From positions 18,250,001 through 18,314,000 of the forward strand of contig NC_060110.1 of assembly GCF_021155765.1 (NCBI RefSeq): 64,000 nucleotides of DNA, in the 5' to 3' direction. The translations under genes and the position numbers were made by a program. Source of the DNA: Diprion similis. Lineage: Eukaryota > Arthropoda > Insecta > Hymenoptera > Diprionidae. Below are positions 1 to 16,900 of the stretch, one piece after another. Numbering within the stretch: the stretch's first letter is position 1; each line of letters starts with the position of its first letter. The notes beneath the pieces were generated by a model. It saw only the letters and a list, made by a program, of their open reading frames with translations. It was not told where the DNA came from and did no database searches.

Positions 1-214
1 AATTTTTTTTTCGCATAGTCAAGAACGAAGTTTTCATTCTGTAGGCACTAATTTCTTAGGGTTACGTAACGCTACAGTAACTGGCTATTATTAGACTCTA
101 AATTAAATACTGCATGACATTTTCGACATCTTTACTGAACACACTAGTTTTACGACCATGATGAAACGCTCTCAGTTCAAAACAGAATTAAACATATCTT
201 ACAATTAGAGGCTA

Positions 215-3796
<3,582 letters not shown>

Positions 3797-5047
3797 CGGC
3801 CTGGGGTTTCGGGCGAGTCCCGGGCTTCACACGGAGCACCTTGCGCTAAGGATGGTCACTGATTTTCCTGGATTTCACCGGGCACTCACTCGCGTTCGCG
3901 GATTATACAAGGTACTCGCAATGGCCGCCCGGACAAGCGCACGATCCCCCTTCCCTTCGCTCCTCGGCTCTGACGGCAACCAACCTCCTCGAGTCTGGAC
4001 ACAGCCAAGATTGCCAAGTGCCAAGCGATCGTTTACGTCACGTTGCCTATGCTGCCCCGCGAGCCTTGGGATTTCCGATACCAAATGCTGGATCTCTTCT
4101 CTGCTGCAAACTTTGTACCGAAGCGATATTTCCTCGGGCAAAGTACAGAAGTCGCTTCTAGCTGGCTCAAACTTTACGAACTTTATCGAAGATTCATTCA
4201 ATCGTTCCGGTGAGAAGGGCTTTTCTTCTCCAACTGTTGGCAGCCATGATTGGCGTCTGTAGTTCGTCAGCAGGGGGCCAAAAAAAAGCACTACATACGC
4301 GTCTGCAGTATAATCGCAATTGTGTTCTCAGATCTACGAACTAACCGCACAGTGGGACCCGATTTTCGTTTCATGATTAAGAATTCAGGGTATTTTAAAC
4401 ATTCGTAAATTATTTCCAACCATTCGATTGATCCGAGCCTCGCGCTGAGGTCGATATTCTTTGAACAAAAACCCAGGCTTCCGTTGATAATTTCTCCTAT
4501 GGTATGGGATTTTGAATTACCAGACTGTCACATCAAGGCAGACGCGCATATTAAAGGAATTCATTAATTTAAATTTTTGGTCACCTTGCGTTGAATGAAC
4601 TGCTACAATGAATAAATTGATAGAATATGCATTCAGCGTGAAAAATAAACACTGGGACGAAATTCCCATACAATAGCGAGATATAACGAGAAGATTGAAA
4701 ATTTGGTGCGGCGTAGAAAGTAGAAAAAAAAACAGCCGTCAAAGTTGCCTGTGGTTTATTCGACGGGTTGACCTTGTCTCCAATTGGTCCTCCGGTTCTT
4801 TTAGGGTGTCCAACTACCAATCGTATTTCAGGGTCGCGCCACACACACCCCCGCAACACCACCAACATTAAAACAATTCAGCCTCGTTGAAATAAGTATA
4901 TATTGCAACGAATTTTCGCCATTCGAGGGTTGCTGGTTGGCGCCAATCGCGTGCGTATCTATCTCACTGATATACAGGTATAACTACGAGTGATCTATAT
5001 ATTCGCGATATATCCTGGGAACTAAAACGTATTAGAAACGGAATATA
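3797..5047. promoter_or_regulatory. Divergent intergenic promoter region, PP1 and RanBP1
   Basis: 1.25 kb between the start codons of PP1 (minus) and RanBP1 (plus). The part next to PP1 (about 3800-4260) is more GC- and CpG-rich than the surroundings and includes a TGACGT-type element near 4036. It should hold both 5' UTRs and core promoters. Long open frames here on both strands have no recognisable protein content and look like by-products of the GC-rich composition. Transcription starts cannot be placed from sequence alone. Confidence 0.5.
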
Positions 5048-6171
5048 ATGCCTGAAAACGGAGTAAGTGTGTTTTTTACTCTGCCGACACTATATTTCAC
5101 ATAGGAAAAGCTATATCACGCTATCGACGATCCTACACTCTCTTTGTTTTCCGACTTCTAGTTGAACGGGGACCACGTCGTTGACGGTGGAGTGCCGCAT
5201 GACAACGAGGAAGAGAATGTCGAAAATGACGTGCACTTCGAACCTATTATTTCACTACCAATTATCGAAGTCTCAAACAACGAGGAGGACGAAGTCGAGC
5301 TAATAAAACTGTGAGTTCTCGTTGCTTCATTTTGCCAAGTACTGGCATTGATTTGCAAACTGCAGCAACTGCAGGATGTCGCGGGGAGGCAAATTGATAC
5401 AAAGTACATACCACAGTCTCTGAAATTTTGTGATATGTTTCATTCTTATTAGGAGAGCAAAACTGTATCGTTATGACTCGAGCGATGGTTTATCGAAATG
5501 GAAGGAGAGAGGTACAGGGGAAGTGAAACTCTTAAGACACAAAACAAAAAGTACCGTAAGGGTAGTCATGCGCAGAGATAAAACTTTGAAAATATGCGCA
5601 AACCATTTTGTTACACCGTGGATGGAGCTGAAACCAAATTGCGGAAGTGATCGGGCTTGGGTCTGGAGTGTCCTCGCCGATTTTGCTGACGAAGAATTAA
5701 AACCAGAACTACTCGCTATTCGCTTTGCCAATGCTGAAAGTAAGTTTCCACCTTTTCATTTGATCGCAAACATCTGTAGGCAATTTTATATCATTGTGTC
5801 ATGTACATTATTAATGTTATATTTTTCCCCAAGATGCTACGATGTGGAAAGATGCGTTTGAAAAAGCCAAGAAGATAGTAGGCTCTGAATGTGAAATTTA
5901 CGCCGGTAAAACTGGTGTCGATGACGAAAAGGATGACAATTCGAGTGATGCTAGCTATAGTGATGTTAGCTACTGTGAAAGTAGTGATAATGAGAATCAG
6001 ACAAAGGAATCCAAAGAAGTGCAAGGAGATAAAAAGGGTAAATCGGAGGCAGCTAAGAAAGAAGATCATGTGGAAAAAGAATCTGAACAGGTCAAGTCTG
6101 AGGAGGAGGCGAAGGAAGTAGCAGGTCAGCTGGCAAAGCTGTCTGTTAAGAATATTGACCAAGACAAGTAA
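5048..6171 (+). CDS. RanBP1: Ran-binding protein 1 (RanBP1)
   Basis: Cytoplasmic co-factor that binds RanGTP and stimulates RanGAP, releasing Ran from transport receptors after nuclear export. Exons: 5048-5062, 5162-5310, 5453-5739, 5834-6171; phases close to 262 residues. After an acidic N-terminal arm (about residues 1-50) there is a complete Ran-binding domain (about 50-170). Its hallmarks are [22 protein letters not shown], the [13 protein letters not shown] block and the [17 protein letters not shown] helix. The C-terminal 90 residues are low-complexity, rich in Asp, Glu, Lys and Ser, and end in a Leu-rich stretch ([12 protein letters not shown]) that could serve as an export-type helix. 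The first coding exon has only 15 coding bases before its donor. The gene is head-to-head with PP1 and tail-to-tail with Windbeutel. Confidence 0.95.
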
Positions 6172-6489
6172 CGAATAAAACTTAATTTTGAAATTAGAAA
6201 AGCTGGAACGAACATTCCGAGATGCATGTTAAAATTAAGAACGATCGTAAATCGTGAAAATATGAAGATTATTGGCAATTCAACACAAGTGTTGAACAAA
6301 TTTTCGATTTATTAATTGAAACGATATTTACACAGATGTTATACACGTAAACATTTGTGATTCTTGTATTTGCATTTTATTCTCTGCTTGGTTTTTTCTC
6401 AATGAAAATGAGACAAACAAGTCACAATTCGTGCAGGGGTCTGTTTGAAATACTTGTTAGGCTTTCTAGAACAACGCAATAATCAACTG

Positions 6490-6495
6490 AATAAA
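6490..6495 (+). promoter_or_regulatory. Candidate polyadenylation signal of RanBP1
   Basis: AATAAA about 320 bases after the RanBP1 stop. Another AATAAA lies only 3 bases after the stop (6174-6179) and is probably too close to be the main signal. Confidence 0.4.
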
Positions 6496-7708
6496 ACATG
6501 ATATAAAACTGATCCGAGCAGTGACTTGGAGTAAGCCAAGGCAAGTCCTGGAGTGAAATTGTTGAAGCTACGATGCGTGGGATCTGATTTTAAAAAGATA
6601 TACTATGATACACATATTATGAAACTGATGGGTTACTGACTTTAATATTCGGTATATGTGAGCATTTTTTTAAACGAATAATATAACTACTGATCCAACT
6701 AAATGGGTCAGTTGAAAGTTTTTACTGACGCACCATGAATGTATTTACAATTTAGCGATAAAATTTGTAATCATATTATATAATATAAACGACATATCGT
6801 TTGATGTTTATATTAACATAAAATATGTGCCCTTGACAAAATTTTTCTTTTATTTACTGCATTCTAATTACTATCAAATTGATTGAGAACTCCAATAGTA
6901 GCTTCGAGATTTTACACACATTTGGTTTTTTATTATTTGTTTTTCTATCTCCAGCGAATAATATAATCAATTCATAGGTATTCGTATTTTAACATTACAC
7001 AAAATAGAGAAATTACAATGTAAAGGGTTTTCGTTACTACATCACCAACAGTTTGGTATTACATGATATGTTTCCGTGTTCTTATTCATTCGGCATATTC
7101 TACAGAGATTTGAAAACATTATCGTACCTGTACTTTCATTTACTTTACGAATCAATTTTTACAAGATATATCTACATATATCTGTATTGTAGTTTAACAA
7201 TTTGTATTGTAAATTCACTTTTTTTTTACCTTGCATCACATGTAGCTAACTACAGCGGGCTACTAAGTCACGAAATTACTTGATTTCAGTTGCGATATAT
7301 ATTTTTTCCCCTTACATTGATTCAATCTGTACAAATTGATGGCAGTCTTAAGCTCTTATAGGAAATGTACATATCATATGACGCACAGGAATCGGGTATA
7401 ACGGAAACTTGCATGTCTCGTTGTTCGAAATAGCCAAAGATCAAAATTTTTTTTGTTGAAATTCGATTTTGTTTCCAAAGATGCGCAGAGAATAGTGACA
7501 AACTTATGGATCTTCTGACTGTTGATAAGGAGTTCTCATAGGAATGTACATACATATGCACAAAGACAAGACTTCAATTTCGCTGAAGACTTTCATTTGA
7601 ATTATCACAGTGCGGAATCATCAAAAGTTCGATTCATTCAAGTAAGGCTTTTTAAAGTCTCAACTAGTTTCATAAATTCTCTCGATGAATAAATAATAAT
7701 TAATTAAA
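6496..7708. other. Convergent intergenic/3' region, RanBP1 and Windbeutel
   Basis: AT-rich sequence between two convergent genes. It should contain 3' UTR from one or both. No coding potential, structured RNA or mobile element was recognised. Confidence 0.6.
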
Positions 7709-8926
7709 TTAAAGTTCATCTCTTTGTGCGAATGATTGTAAGATGTTACGCCTTTCTTCCATATTACGTTTCTTGTCCTTGGATATCTTTCCTTTCAATA
7801 ATCCCTCCAGTCTCGATTGTTCCAACTGTACAAACACATCGCCTCTTTCCATTATTCGCTCCATCGTCTTTACATAAACATGAGCCGCATTGCGATGTTC
7901 TTCAGGTAATGTTTCTTCAAAAATTTTAGCTTTACTCAGTATTTCCTGTGGGAATAAGTGTTAATTTATTTTTAATTAAATTAGCTCATTCAGTTTCCCA
8001 TGAAGTAAGTTTTATGAAACACTTGATGACATTGTATTCTTGATTGAATCTGTGCGTCAAAAAATTTTTCACTGTACCTGTCTCTCCTTATCCTGACTAT
8101 TTTTAAATTCTTCCGCCAACCTGTCGAGCTGTTCAACGCATCCTGGCAATCCCAAATAAACATCCGTTCGTGCTCTAATAAATCTTTTCAAATTTTCAGC
8201 AGTGAAATCAGAATCTAATTTCTGAACAAACGGTATAGGTTCAGGTTTTCCTTGCAAGAACAAACGAACAGCAGGAAAATCATCCTTGGTTATACCATAG
8301 CGCTGTGCCAAGTCGGAATTCTCTTTTTTACCGTAATCTTTGATGCCAACTTCTGCCACTAAAAGATCTGCAGAATCTTTTGTTGCCGCAGCAACCTTGG
8401 CAAACTCCTCGTGTTTTTCACCATATGGAAAAGCCACGTCAAATTTAACTAGAGCTACTTTGAATTTTGGAATTACCTGAAACAATAATTAACTGTTAAA
8501 CGCAAATTGGTAAGAAAAAAGATTATTATTTTTCATCGCTTTTGGGTAATAAAAATAACGACATCGAGCAAAAATGAAAATCACTGTGTTATCAATTTAC
8601 TATAATCAATCCGTTTGCAAATTTATAAGTTCAATGAAGTTGATTAAAGATAATGCTTGTAATCAGTCTGACTGTCTATCAACCAAGATCACAACAAAAA
8701 ATCTCGATTTATCTGCTCCATGAGAATGTGAAGAAAGAATATTACTTTTTCGCGTAATCGACGAGTGAAATTTGATCGACATCTTTTGAATTCAAGGAGT
8801 AAAGCGATCTGAAATTACCTTATCAAATGAGTGAGAGTCGAGGGGTACGCATCCCTTGCAATCCTCGTCACTGGATCGACCCAACCCAGCGACAGCAAGT
8901 ACCAAAACTGCATAATACAGGAGCAT
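7709..8926 (-). CDS. wbl: Windbeutel / ERp29, ER lumenal chaperone
   Basis: Thioredoxin-fold chaperone of the ER lumen. In Drosophila it is needed for Golgi delivery and activity of Pipe in dorsoventral patterning. Exons: 8926-8819, 8476-8078, 7945-7709; all introns are phase 0, giving 247 residues. The first exon encodes a signal peptide (MLLYYAVLVLAVAGLG), then SSDEDCKGCVPLD, which holds a CxxC (CKGC, residues 23-26) at the position where insect Windbeutel carries CTGC. The ERp29 N-domain follows (about 37-150: VIPKFKVALVKFDVAFPYGE, LLVAEVG, GLPGC), then the helical ERp29 C-domain (about 155-240). The chain ends in RDEL, an ER-retrieval signal. The start was chosen because it opens the signal peptide and leads into a good donor at 8818. 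Confidence 0.95.
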
Positions 8927-10639
8927 TGCTATTCAGCTGCACTAGTTACACGGTTCGCTCTCCTTCCTCTTCCTCTCGGCCTTTTCCGCGCTCTGCAAGC
9001 CGGCGTCCGGCGTGTCGGTTTCTCTTTACTCTGGAATCTACTTGTTGTTTACTTTTGGCATTTAACACCTGCCTTACGCTGGCTCTGCTGCTGCTGCTGC
9101 TGCTGCTTGCCGCCTCCGTTGCTACGCTGGCTACGTTGTCACGCTGCCGAATGCGAGCCCCCGCTACTTGCTGTATGCGCTTGAAATGTCGAATCAGAAC
9201 CGGCCACGGATGTACGACTATGCCTTGTGAGGCTTGTGAGCATCCACGAAGCGCCGACGAGACGCGCGCCGCTCGCCGAACCGCTGCTAAACAATGCAAA
9301 TTGTCACACTTACGATTAATAGTTATACAGGTAGTTGCGAACCTCTAGCAGGTGAAAAGCACGTAACGTGAGGTGACTGACACGTGGAGAATATAACATG
9401 AGTAGTTCGATCCTGTTATCTTTCTTCATATGTGAATAAGAAGAAATTTATTAATTTCCCAGGGGAATGAACAAATTTCACGATTCGAATCAAGTATTAT
9501 AGGCTCGGATATTCTGAAACTCATCCAGTTTCGTTGCTGATGTTGTATTCATCAGAAAACGAGATTTTTGGATAAACGAATTAAATTTACTAACAAAATT
9601 ATACTCGTTTGACAAAACCCTTTTTACCATCTGGTGAAGATAACGGAAAAATGCAAAACAAAAGTGATTTTGTTGTTAAATGTTATACAGATATACATAC
9701 CAACTAATTGCGAATAATTTAATAAGTCAAAAAATGACAGGGTATTTTTAATCCCGATGGCTTCTGGTCGCTTTAAATGATACGATAATGTTGTGAGGAA
9801 AATTATTCATTACGCTCGTCCGGCGCGCTAAATATATTTCACAAAAGTAATGCATAGATTAGAAGTTTGCACTTTGCATGAAATGGCACGTATCGTTCGA
9901 GTCTTTGTGTAGTATGTATAATAAGTTATTCCTCAAAAACTGTATAGAATATTTTTTCTGTACCCGTATACGTACCCGTTTACACCTGTGAATACATCAT
10001 AGGAGCTATTTGAATGCACTATATACTAGTGCAGTGCATTCGTGTCGTTAATACTGCCCGCTGAAAAATTACGTTCGTAGATTTTATCGTGTACTTATAA
10101 TAGTAGGTAACAGCTTATCAATCGCGATATTATAAATCGTATTATAAACTTACACATTACACGTATACACATGCATGTCTACCTATATCATACCTCATAG
10201 TGTTCCACTGATCCATCAATTCTGAACATTCGATACTGCAATGTTTTAATTGAAAATTCACACCACGATTGAATTCGTTGTTGTACGTCCATAAATTACG
10301 TACGATTTTCAAGAGAAGTAGTTAAATGTCTTTTCCGTGATTAGGGTTTAATTTTTTTTATGAAAAAAATATTCGCAGAAATTCTGTTGAAAACAGAACT
10401 ATTGTTTTTTACGTAAAAGAAGATCTGAGAGGTGCAGGAAATCTGACGAATTAATTCATTTAGGCATTTCATCAAGTATCGGTTAATTAGCGTTTTGGGA
10501 TTTTGGAAATTTAAGCCTAAGTCACTGTCAATATTTTATTCTTAGGGACGTAAATGACCAAATTACAACGTAATATCGTGTGGTTGTGGCACATGCACAT
10601 ACGTATTGTTATAAAGGCTTTTGGGTGGCTGATGAGAGG
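8927..10639. other. Intergenic region between Windbeutel and the CRAL-TRIO gene
   Basis: The part beside Windbeutel (about 8940-9300) is GC- and CpG-rich, with a short CTG/CTC repeat near 9080-9110, and probably holds its 5' UTR and promoter. The rest (9400-10500) is AT-rich, with no recognisable gene. Open frames over the GC-rich part are Leu/Cys/Arg-rich by composition and have no family signature. Confidence 0.5.
10535..10540 (-). promoter_or_regulatory. Candidate polyadenylation signal of the CRAL-TRIO gene
   Basis: TTTATT on the plus strand reads AATAAA on the minus strand, about 100 bases past the stop at 10640. Confidence 0.45.
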
Positions 10640-13600
10640 TCAGGTGTCTGGAGCAGAAGCAGTGCATCCATCCTTGGATTTTGATGAGGAATCAAGATCT
10701 TCAGAAAGTGCAGAGCTAGGTGAGAATATTTTGGAATCGCCTGCACTGAATCCTCCGCGGAACAGTCTTTCCTCCTCAAGAAAATAATCTCGTAATCCGA
10801 GCAATTTCGAGGTATGTGCCTCTGGAAATGATGTAAATCATGTGAAAAAATGTAATTCAACTAAAAAATTAATAAAAACGTAAAGTGAAAACTTATATCA
10901 AAAATAAAAACATTAAAAATACTGTATCATAAGAATGAAGGATAACCGCATCCCGAAATTATTTTCTCAAGAGACTGTGACAATCGTATTTCTTTAATAA
11001 TCGATAAGCAGGTTTCAAAACCTTGATTGTTCAATTAAATTGTGAAATTTCAACGAGATAGCTTTCTGAACCATCCTGAGGTCGTAAATCGATCCCTTCG
11101 TTACCGAAAGAAGAAGGATAAAAAAACTATGAAGAATTTTGCTATTCAAGATTCCACGCTCTTGAGATCGCAATTCGGAGCGTCAAATTGCGGTGCACAA
11201 TGCAGTTTCACTCACGTGCATACCTATAACTATATGGCGGTGATTAATAACCGGCAAAGTCATTGTGGCAGCTTCACATCTACAGTGGCGTTTCAAAGAA
11301 TTAAGATAGTAGTGGTGACTCTTTGCCCGTGCGGTGCGACATGAGTTACATTATATATAGGATACATTATAACTGTATAAAAATATCGTAAGAATTTCAG
11401 AAAGGAAGCCTCATTTATGATTTTTTACGTACCGTGAAGATTTTCAACCATATCAAGATCCCCTCCAAAGTCTTTTGGTAAACACCTTTGTGGTATGTGT
11501 TTGTATACTTCAGAAACATCTCCAGTGTAAAGATGAAGCTGTAACAGAGTGAAAAAAACTTAAGCCTCTTCTGCTTATCATGGGAACCTATAGAACGAAA
11601 AACAGATGTTTCATTACATTTTCAAAAATTCCAACGATACGAATGTCTCGATTTATGTAACCCTAAAAATCTTCGTCTCAAATTGAGCAGGCAATTTTAA
11701 ACCTGCGATTATAATTTGCTTATCAGACTTGTTTTGCTTCGAGGAGCGCCTGAGGTGACGCAACCCCTTCGACACGTTAAACACAAAATGCAGCGCACGC
11801 AGGTATAATAATTACAATGGAAATAGCACGCAATCGTGCACAATCAGGGTGTCGAGGAAATGTTTTTTCTTGTTTTTTAATCGATGTATAATACCTGCAT
11901 AATAATACGCAACTTGTATGTATATATTTTTTGTTCCCCACGAGTACGATTGTGAATCTTAGAGACTTAGTTGTGAACGTTCCAGATTTCAAATTAGAAA
12001 CATTTTCTTTTATCATCATATGTGTGCTGTTTGTCATCATTTCATAAGGCACTCATTGCACACTAAAGCAAGACGTACATATCATTTCAAGAATTATTGA
12101 GATATTCATAAAAATATCTTGAAGAATGTTACACCGTTATAACGACTACTAGTACGTTTTACTTACAATATCAAACAATTCTCGCTTCATGAACGGCCTG
12201 ATCAGCGAAAGGACCTTATCCATAAACCAGACAGCGTTCAAAACGTGAATTCCCTTCAGTCTAACCGGAAGTCCCTCTTGTATATACTCGAAGAATTTTC
12301 GAATACTGGACACCGAAAGTCTGGTCAGGTGGCCGAGTCTGACACCTTGCATGTCAAATAAAAAAATGTGTCCTGGTGAACAGCCATCCGAGTATAGACT
12401 AGCATCGACTGTCATTGTCAGGAGCTTGATTCCATCATTGAACATGTACTGGCTGGGTCGAGTGTCCACCAGTCGATGAAAAATTATCCTGTTTCCCTGT
12501 GGATCTGGTACCGGAAGGCAGACAAATTGTCTGAAACGCAACAGTCTTCAGCAAACAAAATTCCCTTGAATACTCCTACAAAATTTAATCTGCATACGTG
12601 TAGACGTGGAAGAGCTAAATTCAAGCTGTACGGAAAGTAACCACAGTCAGCAGATACACGTAGGTAAAACCTGAATTACAAGACTCTGTTCGATTATACA
12701 CCTCAATTGCATAACGGAATGTGTGTACAGTTCAACCGCAGCCAAAGGAATGCCGTAGCAATTTGCGAAAAACACAGCTTGTTCAATAAGTTGGTCAATA
12801 CACTTGTCCAAGCTTTAAAAATGGAAACATTTTTTCATCGAGCGTTGAATTGAATAAAACTTAGATGTAAACCTGAATGCATATCCAGACGATACACATG
12901 ATGTCTAAAAGACGTCTTAAATTCCAGTAAGATATCATATACATAGTTGAGATGGAAGACAGATTAAATGGGCATTCCTTGCTGGATTGCGTAAATACGT
13001 ATCATTGCGTCAGGGTATAACGTTGTTTGTGTTTCACATCGATCGAGAAATTAAACGGAAAAGGTATTTGACGACTTTCACAGCCAGGTATAGGAAGTTT
13101 CAGAGCACAGACGTTTCCCATTAAAGGCTATCAAGGCACCTATTATCGGTATTTTTACTAGCTGAAGCTCCAGACTGATGGTACGAATCCCGCGGGTAAG
13201 CAAAATATGAACGGCTCACTGTGTATGAATGGAATTGTTTATTGGAGTGCAGCGGTGTATTATAAGAATCTGGAGTACAGTAGAAGGGATGAGAAATTGA
13301 TTGGATCGCAGTATAGGTATACGGTATGGTTGTAACCTTGAAGTCCTGTTATTGGCAGCTGTGTAAATTGCACTGTGGGAGTATTAATTGCCAGTTTACG
13401 AAGAAAGCTATGTATGAACATACGTACACATACCGTTTTATATCAAGCGTCTGCAATTCTGCGAAATTACTACGGAAAACTTTCACTTATATTCATTACT
13501 GTTGAATGTTACGTGAAGCGGGAATAGATAGTGTGGCAGATCGTAACAAATTAACTATTTGAATGAATCAGAGCATGCTGTAAAATTTTAGTTAAATCAT

Positions 13601-13924
13601 CTGCTATGCGGGATAACAGTTACAAATATAATTAATTTGTCAAACGTACAGTGCTCGCAATGAATGCTGCAGACATTCCATCTTGGGATCACGATTGGCA
13701 AAAAACTCCGGAACAGTCGCTCTCATCCTGTAGTAAACACTGATGCAGCGAAGGGTGGCTTCCCTGTCGTAATAACAGCTATGGGTGAACAGGGCCAATT
13801 GCTCCAGAGGAACACCCGGGATGCCTCTGGCTTCCGTCCACTTTTGCAGATCATCCAAGACCTCATCGGTAAGTTCCGGGTACTTGGCACGAGAGTCTTG
13901 AATCGTGTGTCCCAAATGCAACAT
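10640..13924 (-). CDS. CRAL-TRIO domain lipid-transfer protein (alpha-tocopherol transfer protein/clavesin-like)
   Basis: Member of the Sec14-like CRAL-TRIO family, soluble carriers of hydrophobic ligands or phosphoinositides. Exons: 13924-13650, 12530-12167, 11538-11433, 10821-10640; phases close to 308 residues. The N-terminal helical CRAL-TRIO-N part (1-90) includes LDDLQKWTEARGIPGVP and the YYRMRATVPEFF helix. The lipid-binding domain (about 95-255) has IFLFDMQGVRLGHL, EGLPVRLKGIHVLN, the helix FMKRELFDI and the closing strand/turn LYTGDVSEVYKHIPQRCLP. The final GG-containing DFGGD marks the usual end. A 50-residue tail (EERLFRGGF, then Ser-rich) follows. The start has an in-frame stop 30 bases upstream and an acceptor-like AACAG 16 bases before the ATG, so an upstream non-coding exon is likely. 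Insects have many such genes; ligand and exact orthologue are unknown. Confidence 0.9.
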
Positions 13925-16900
13925 GACGAAGCAGCTTGAAGAACTGTTAGTTTATGTTGGCTGTTTGACCTGACGACGAGCATTCACCTCACGCTACAAC
14001 ACAAGTGACGGGGGAAAAGTGATACCTACAGTGATTGGAAAAATAAAGCTTTATCCTTAATGATATAAAATTTTAGCCACCAACTAACGTTCTATTGATA
14101 TATTCTGATTTTAGAATTGCTTGAGTTGACTCCACAATTTCGAAAAACAATAATGTACCCGAAATACAGTAGGATAAAACGGTTCGTGATGTCGCTTGAG
14201 CAGTTACAATCAGAGACTGACCACAGCATATGCATGCGGTTCCGACGTGCGATATCGTAATCCAGCCTTACTCTCTGACCAGGGTGGCAACTTCGTCTCT
14301 TCATTTAATTAAGCATTGTCTGCACCTTTGATTTAATTCCATGCGTCACTTCTCATTCATTACTATGCGTAACTATTTCCATAATGTCCCGGCATTTATA
14401 TGTCTTACGTGTTTTGCATTTGACCGTATAGCGTATATAACATACGAATTATTCCCAGTTGCTCAATTCGCGGACGTAGGTGATTAATTCTGTATTTAAA
14501 ATGCATTAAGTCGCGCAGTGCTCGTGAACATCATTTATAACGCTCAGAAATTGTACAAGTCTTTGAGCCGCAATAATATTGTTTGAAACTAAAATAGTGT
14601 ATTGTGTAACAAGGAGGCAAACTCGGACTTTTCGAGCTGACCTTAAGGTTGCAATGTGAGTCGTAGGTGAGCCGAAGACAAATATTGCAAAAACGCGAGG
14701 CGAAAAGACTGTTACCTCCGTGCTGCACGCGATTCTTTATAAAATAATAAAAGTATGTTATGCATTTTTTCACAAAGTTCGAAATTGAGATTAGGGTCGC
14801 GTCATATCAGATTTCTTCGCGAGATCGCATGCGCGCTGTGCAGAAAAGTCCAATTTTAACTCCTAGGACTTGAAAGTGATTTTTTATTTGTACTCTGCGC
14901 AGGTGCATTCGTAGACTCACTCGATCGTGGTGGAAACGGGTTCCTTGTGTGCGGAAAACATGCATGGAAAAACGCGCAAATCATGCTCGTGTTATATATA
15001 TATATTTTTTACTTAGAGCGCGTGAAATTTTCACATTTCTTTACCATTTCATATGTTGTGCGTGAACAGGTTATATATTTATATACTTAAGTACAACAGC
15101 GATTCGCGGTGTCACGCTTTGACACAAATTTCCCCAAAACTTGTAATTAGACGATCTACTGGATTTCATGGACTACGTGATCGTGATCGTCAGTTCAACT
15201 GACGTAACGAAGTTTCACTATTAATGACCCAATTGTAATTTACAATTATTTCGTTTTCCGTTCCATTGTGTTTCTATATTTTGATTTTTTCTCGAATTGT
15301 AATACTTACAATTATACATTCTTCATTGGTGTGTTATATTTCCAAGATGATCACAATCCTTGAACCATATCTGTGGTTCCAGTGTGGTAGTGTGGTCCAG
15401 TTTCCGCGCTTTATAAAGACTCTTCGTATATTTTTGATATCACTCAGGTACTAAAACGATTTTCACGTATTAACTTGTTGCAGTGTTGCGCCCTGAAATA
15501 GCTTTCGATTCAATGTAGTCGTATACTCTTCATCAGAAGTATTAACAATTTTAGCAGCAATACCACAGTGTCGAATTATATGCTACAGCTTATGGAGGTA
15601 AACATTAATGCATCAGTTGTGCCCGATTAATTAATCAATTTAGTTGTCAAACAAGAGTAATTCTGCATCCATTGCGTCCCATGTACTTCTATTCCGATTA
15701 GAGCCATACTGCAGATTTCCGAACAAGGTATTGGTATTCATTTTTCATTCACCTCGTAATGGGGCACAAACCTCAAGTTTACTCTGAACGGACCAAAAAT
15801 CCCGAGATCGGATCGTCTACCAGCCAATTTATCCGCCATGTATACCCGAGAACTGAGTATTTGGACTAGCAGGAACCATTCCAACACAAAATTGGAGAAC
15901 GCACGGAAAACGTCATCTCGAATCAACATAAGATGTATAGCCGCTTGATTGACACAAAATGCATTTTTATACCTATATGCACGACCATACAATATGAAAA
16001 AGTGTTCCGTTTGGTAGTAAAATCTATCCATGTGTAGAAAGGTACCAGGTGATCGGATCTGTAATCTATGGTTAAGCCTCCGATTCATATCATAGTAGCG
16101 TGAATCACGCCTGCAGATCTATATAGGGGTTTGTAGAACATAGAACTGGGAGGATGTTCGGGTGTGAGCAATCAGGCAAACTGAATACGGGAATTGCGTG
16201 CAGCAAAGACTTAAAACAACCCCCGCGTCTGGGTCGGGGCGCAGTGGAAAGGCCGGCGGTGGACATTTCCGTTTGGTACCGCACCGAGGCGAGCCGCACG
16301 ACCAATCGCGTACCGACGACGTACGTTCATTGATAAGCGCGTACTCCGGACGGCGCGGCGGGTCGGGTGCGGGGTGTTCCTCGAATAGAACGTGACGTCA
16401 CGTAGGCGACCGGTAGCGCCGACGCCGAGGGCATATGCGCGAGCGTCACCGGCCGTGATTTCGGGGTTTCGGGCGTCGAGCGGGGTGGTTTCAAAAAGGA
16501 TTTCGGGCACATAGATTCGGGGCAGCTTAGCGCGGATCGCGGCCCTCGCTGCTTGAGGATCGTCAAGGTGACCTTGGGCCAGCGATAACCGTTAGACGTG
16601 GAATTATCACTCGGCGGGGATATGCCAGAGGGTTGCAGATATCGGAGATTGTCGGCTATATTGATTGGTCTTTTGTGCGAAAGCAGCTACTACACCCCCT
16701 GTCTAGCTCTCTTTCTCTAGGAGCGGAGCGCGTCATCGATCCGCGAGTGACCCATATCCGTTGCCACTCCTCCCACCTCCCACCACCCCCAACCCACCCC
16801 GCTCGCCTTTTTCCCCCTTGTGGCTCTCGCAGCAGCCCTGCCTGCTGCCAACGAGCAGATCTTCGCGGGTTCGGGATGATAATCCAGTGAAACTCACTCC

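Noticed and set aside
8827-9348. Leu/Cys/Arg-rich open frames beside Windbeutel
   Set aside because: They overlap the Windbeutel signal-peptide exon on the other strand and reflect the CTG/CTC-rich sequence of its 5' region.
15738-16088. 116-codon minus-strand open frame
   Set aside because: No recognisable domain, no clear splice partners or conserved pattern; kept as a possible chance frame in the CRAL-TRIO upstream region.
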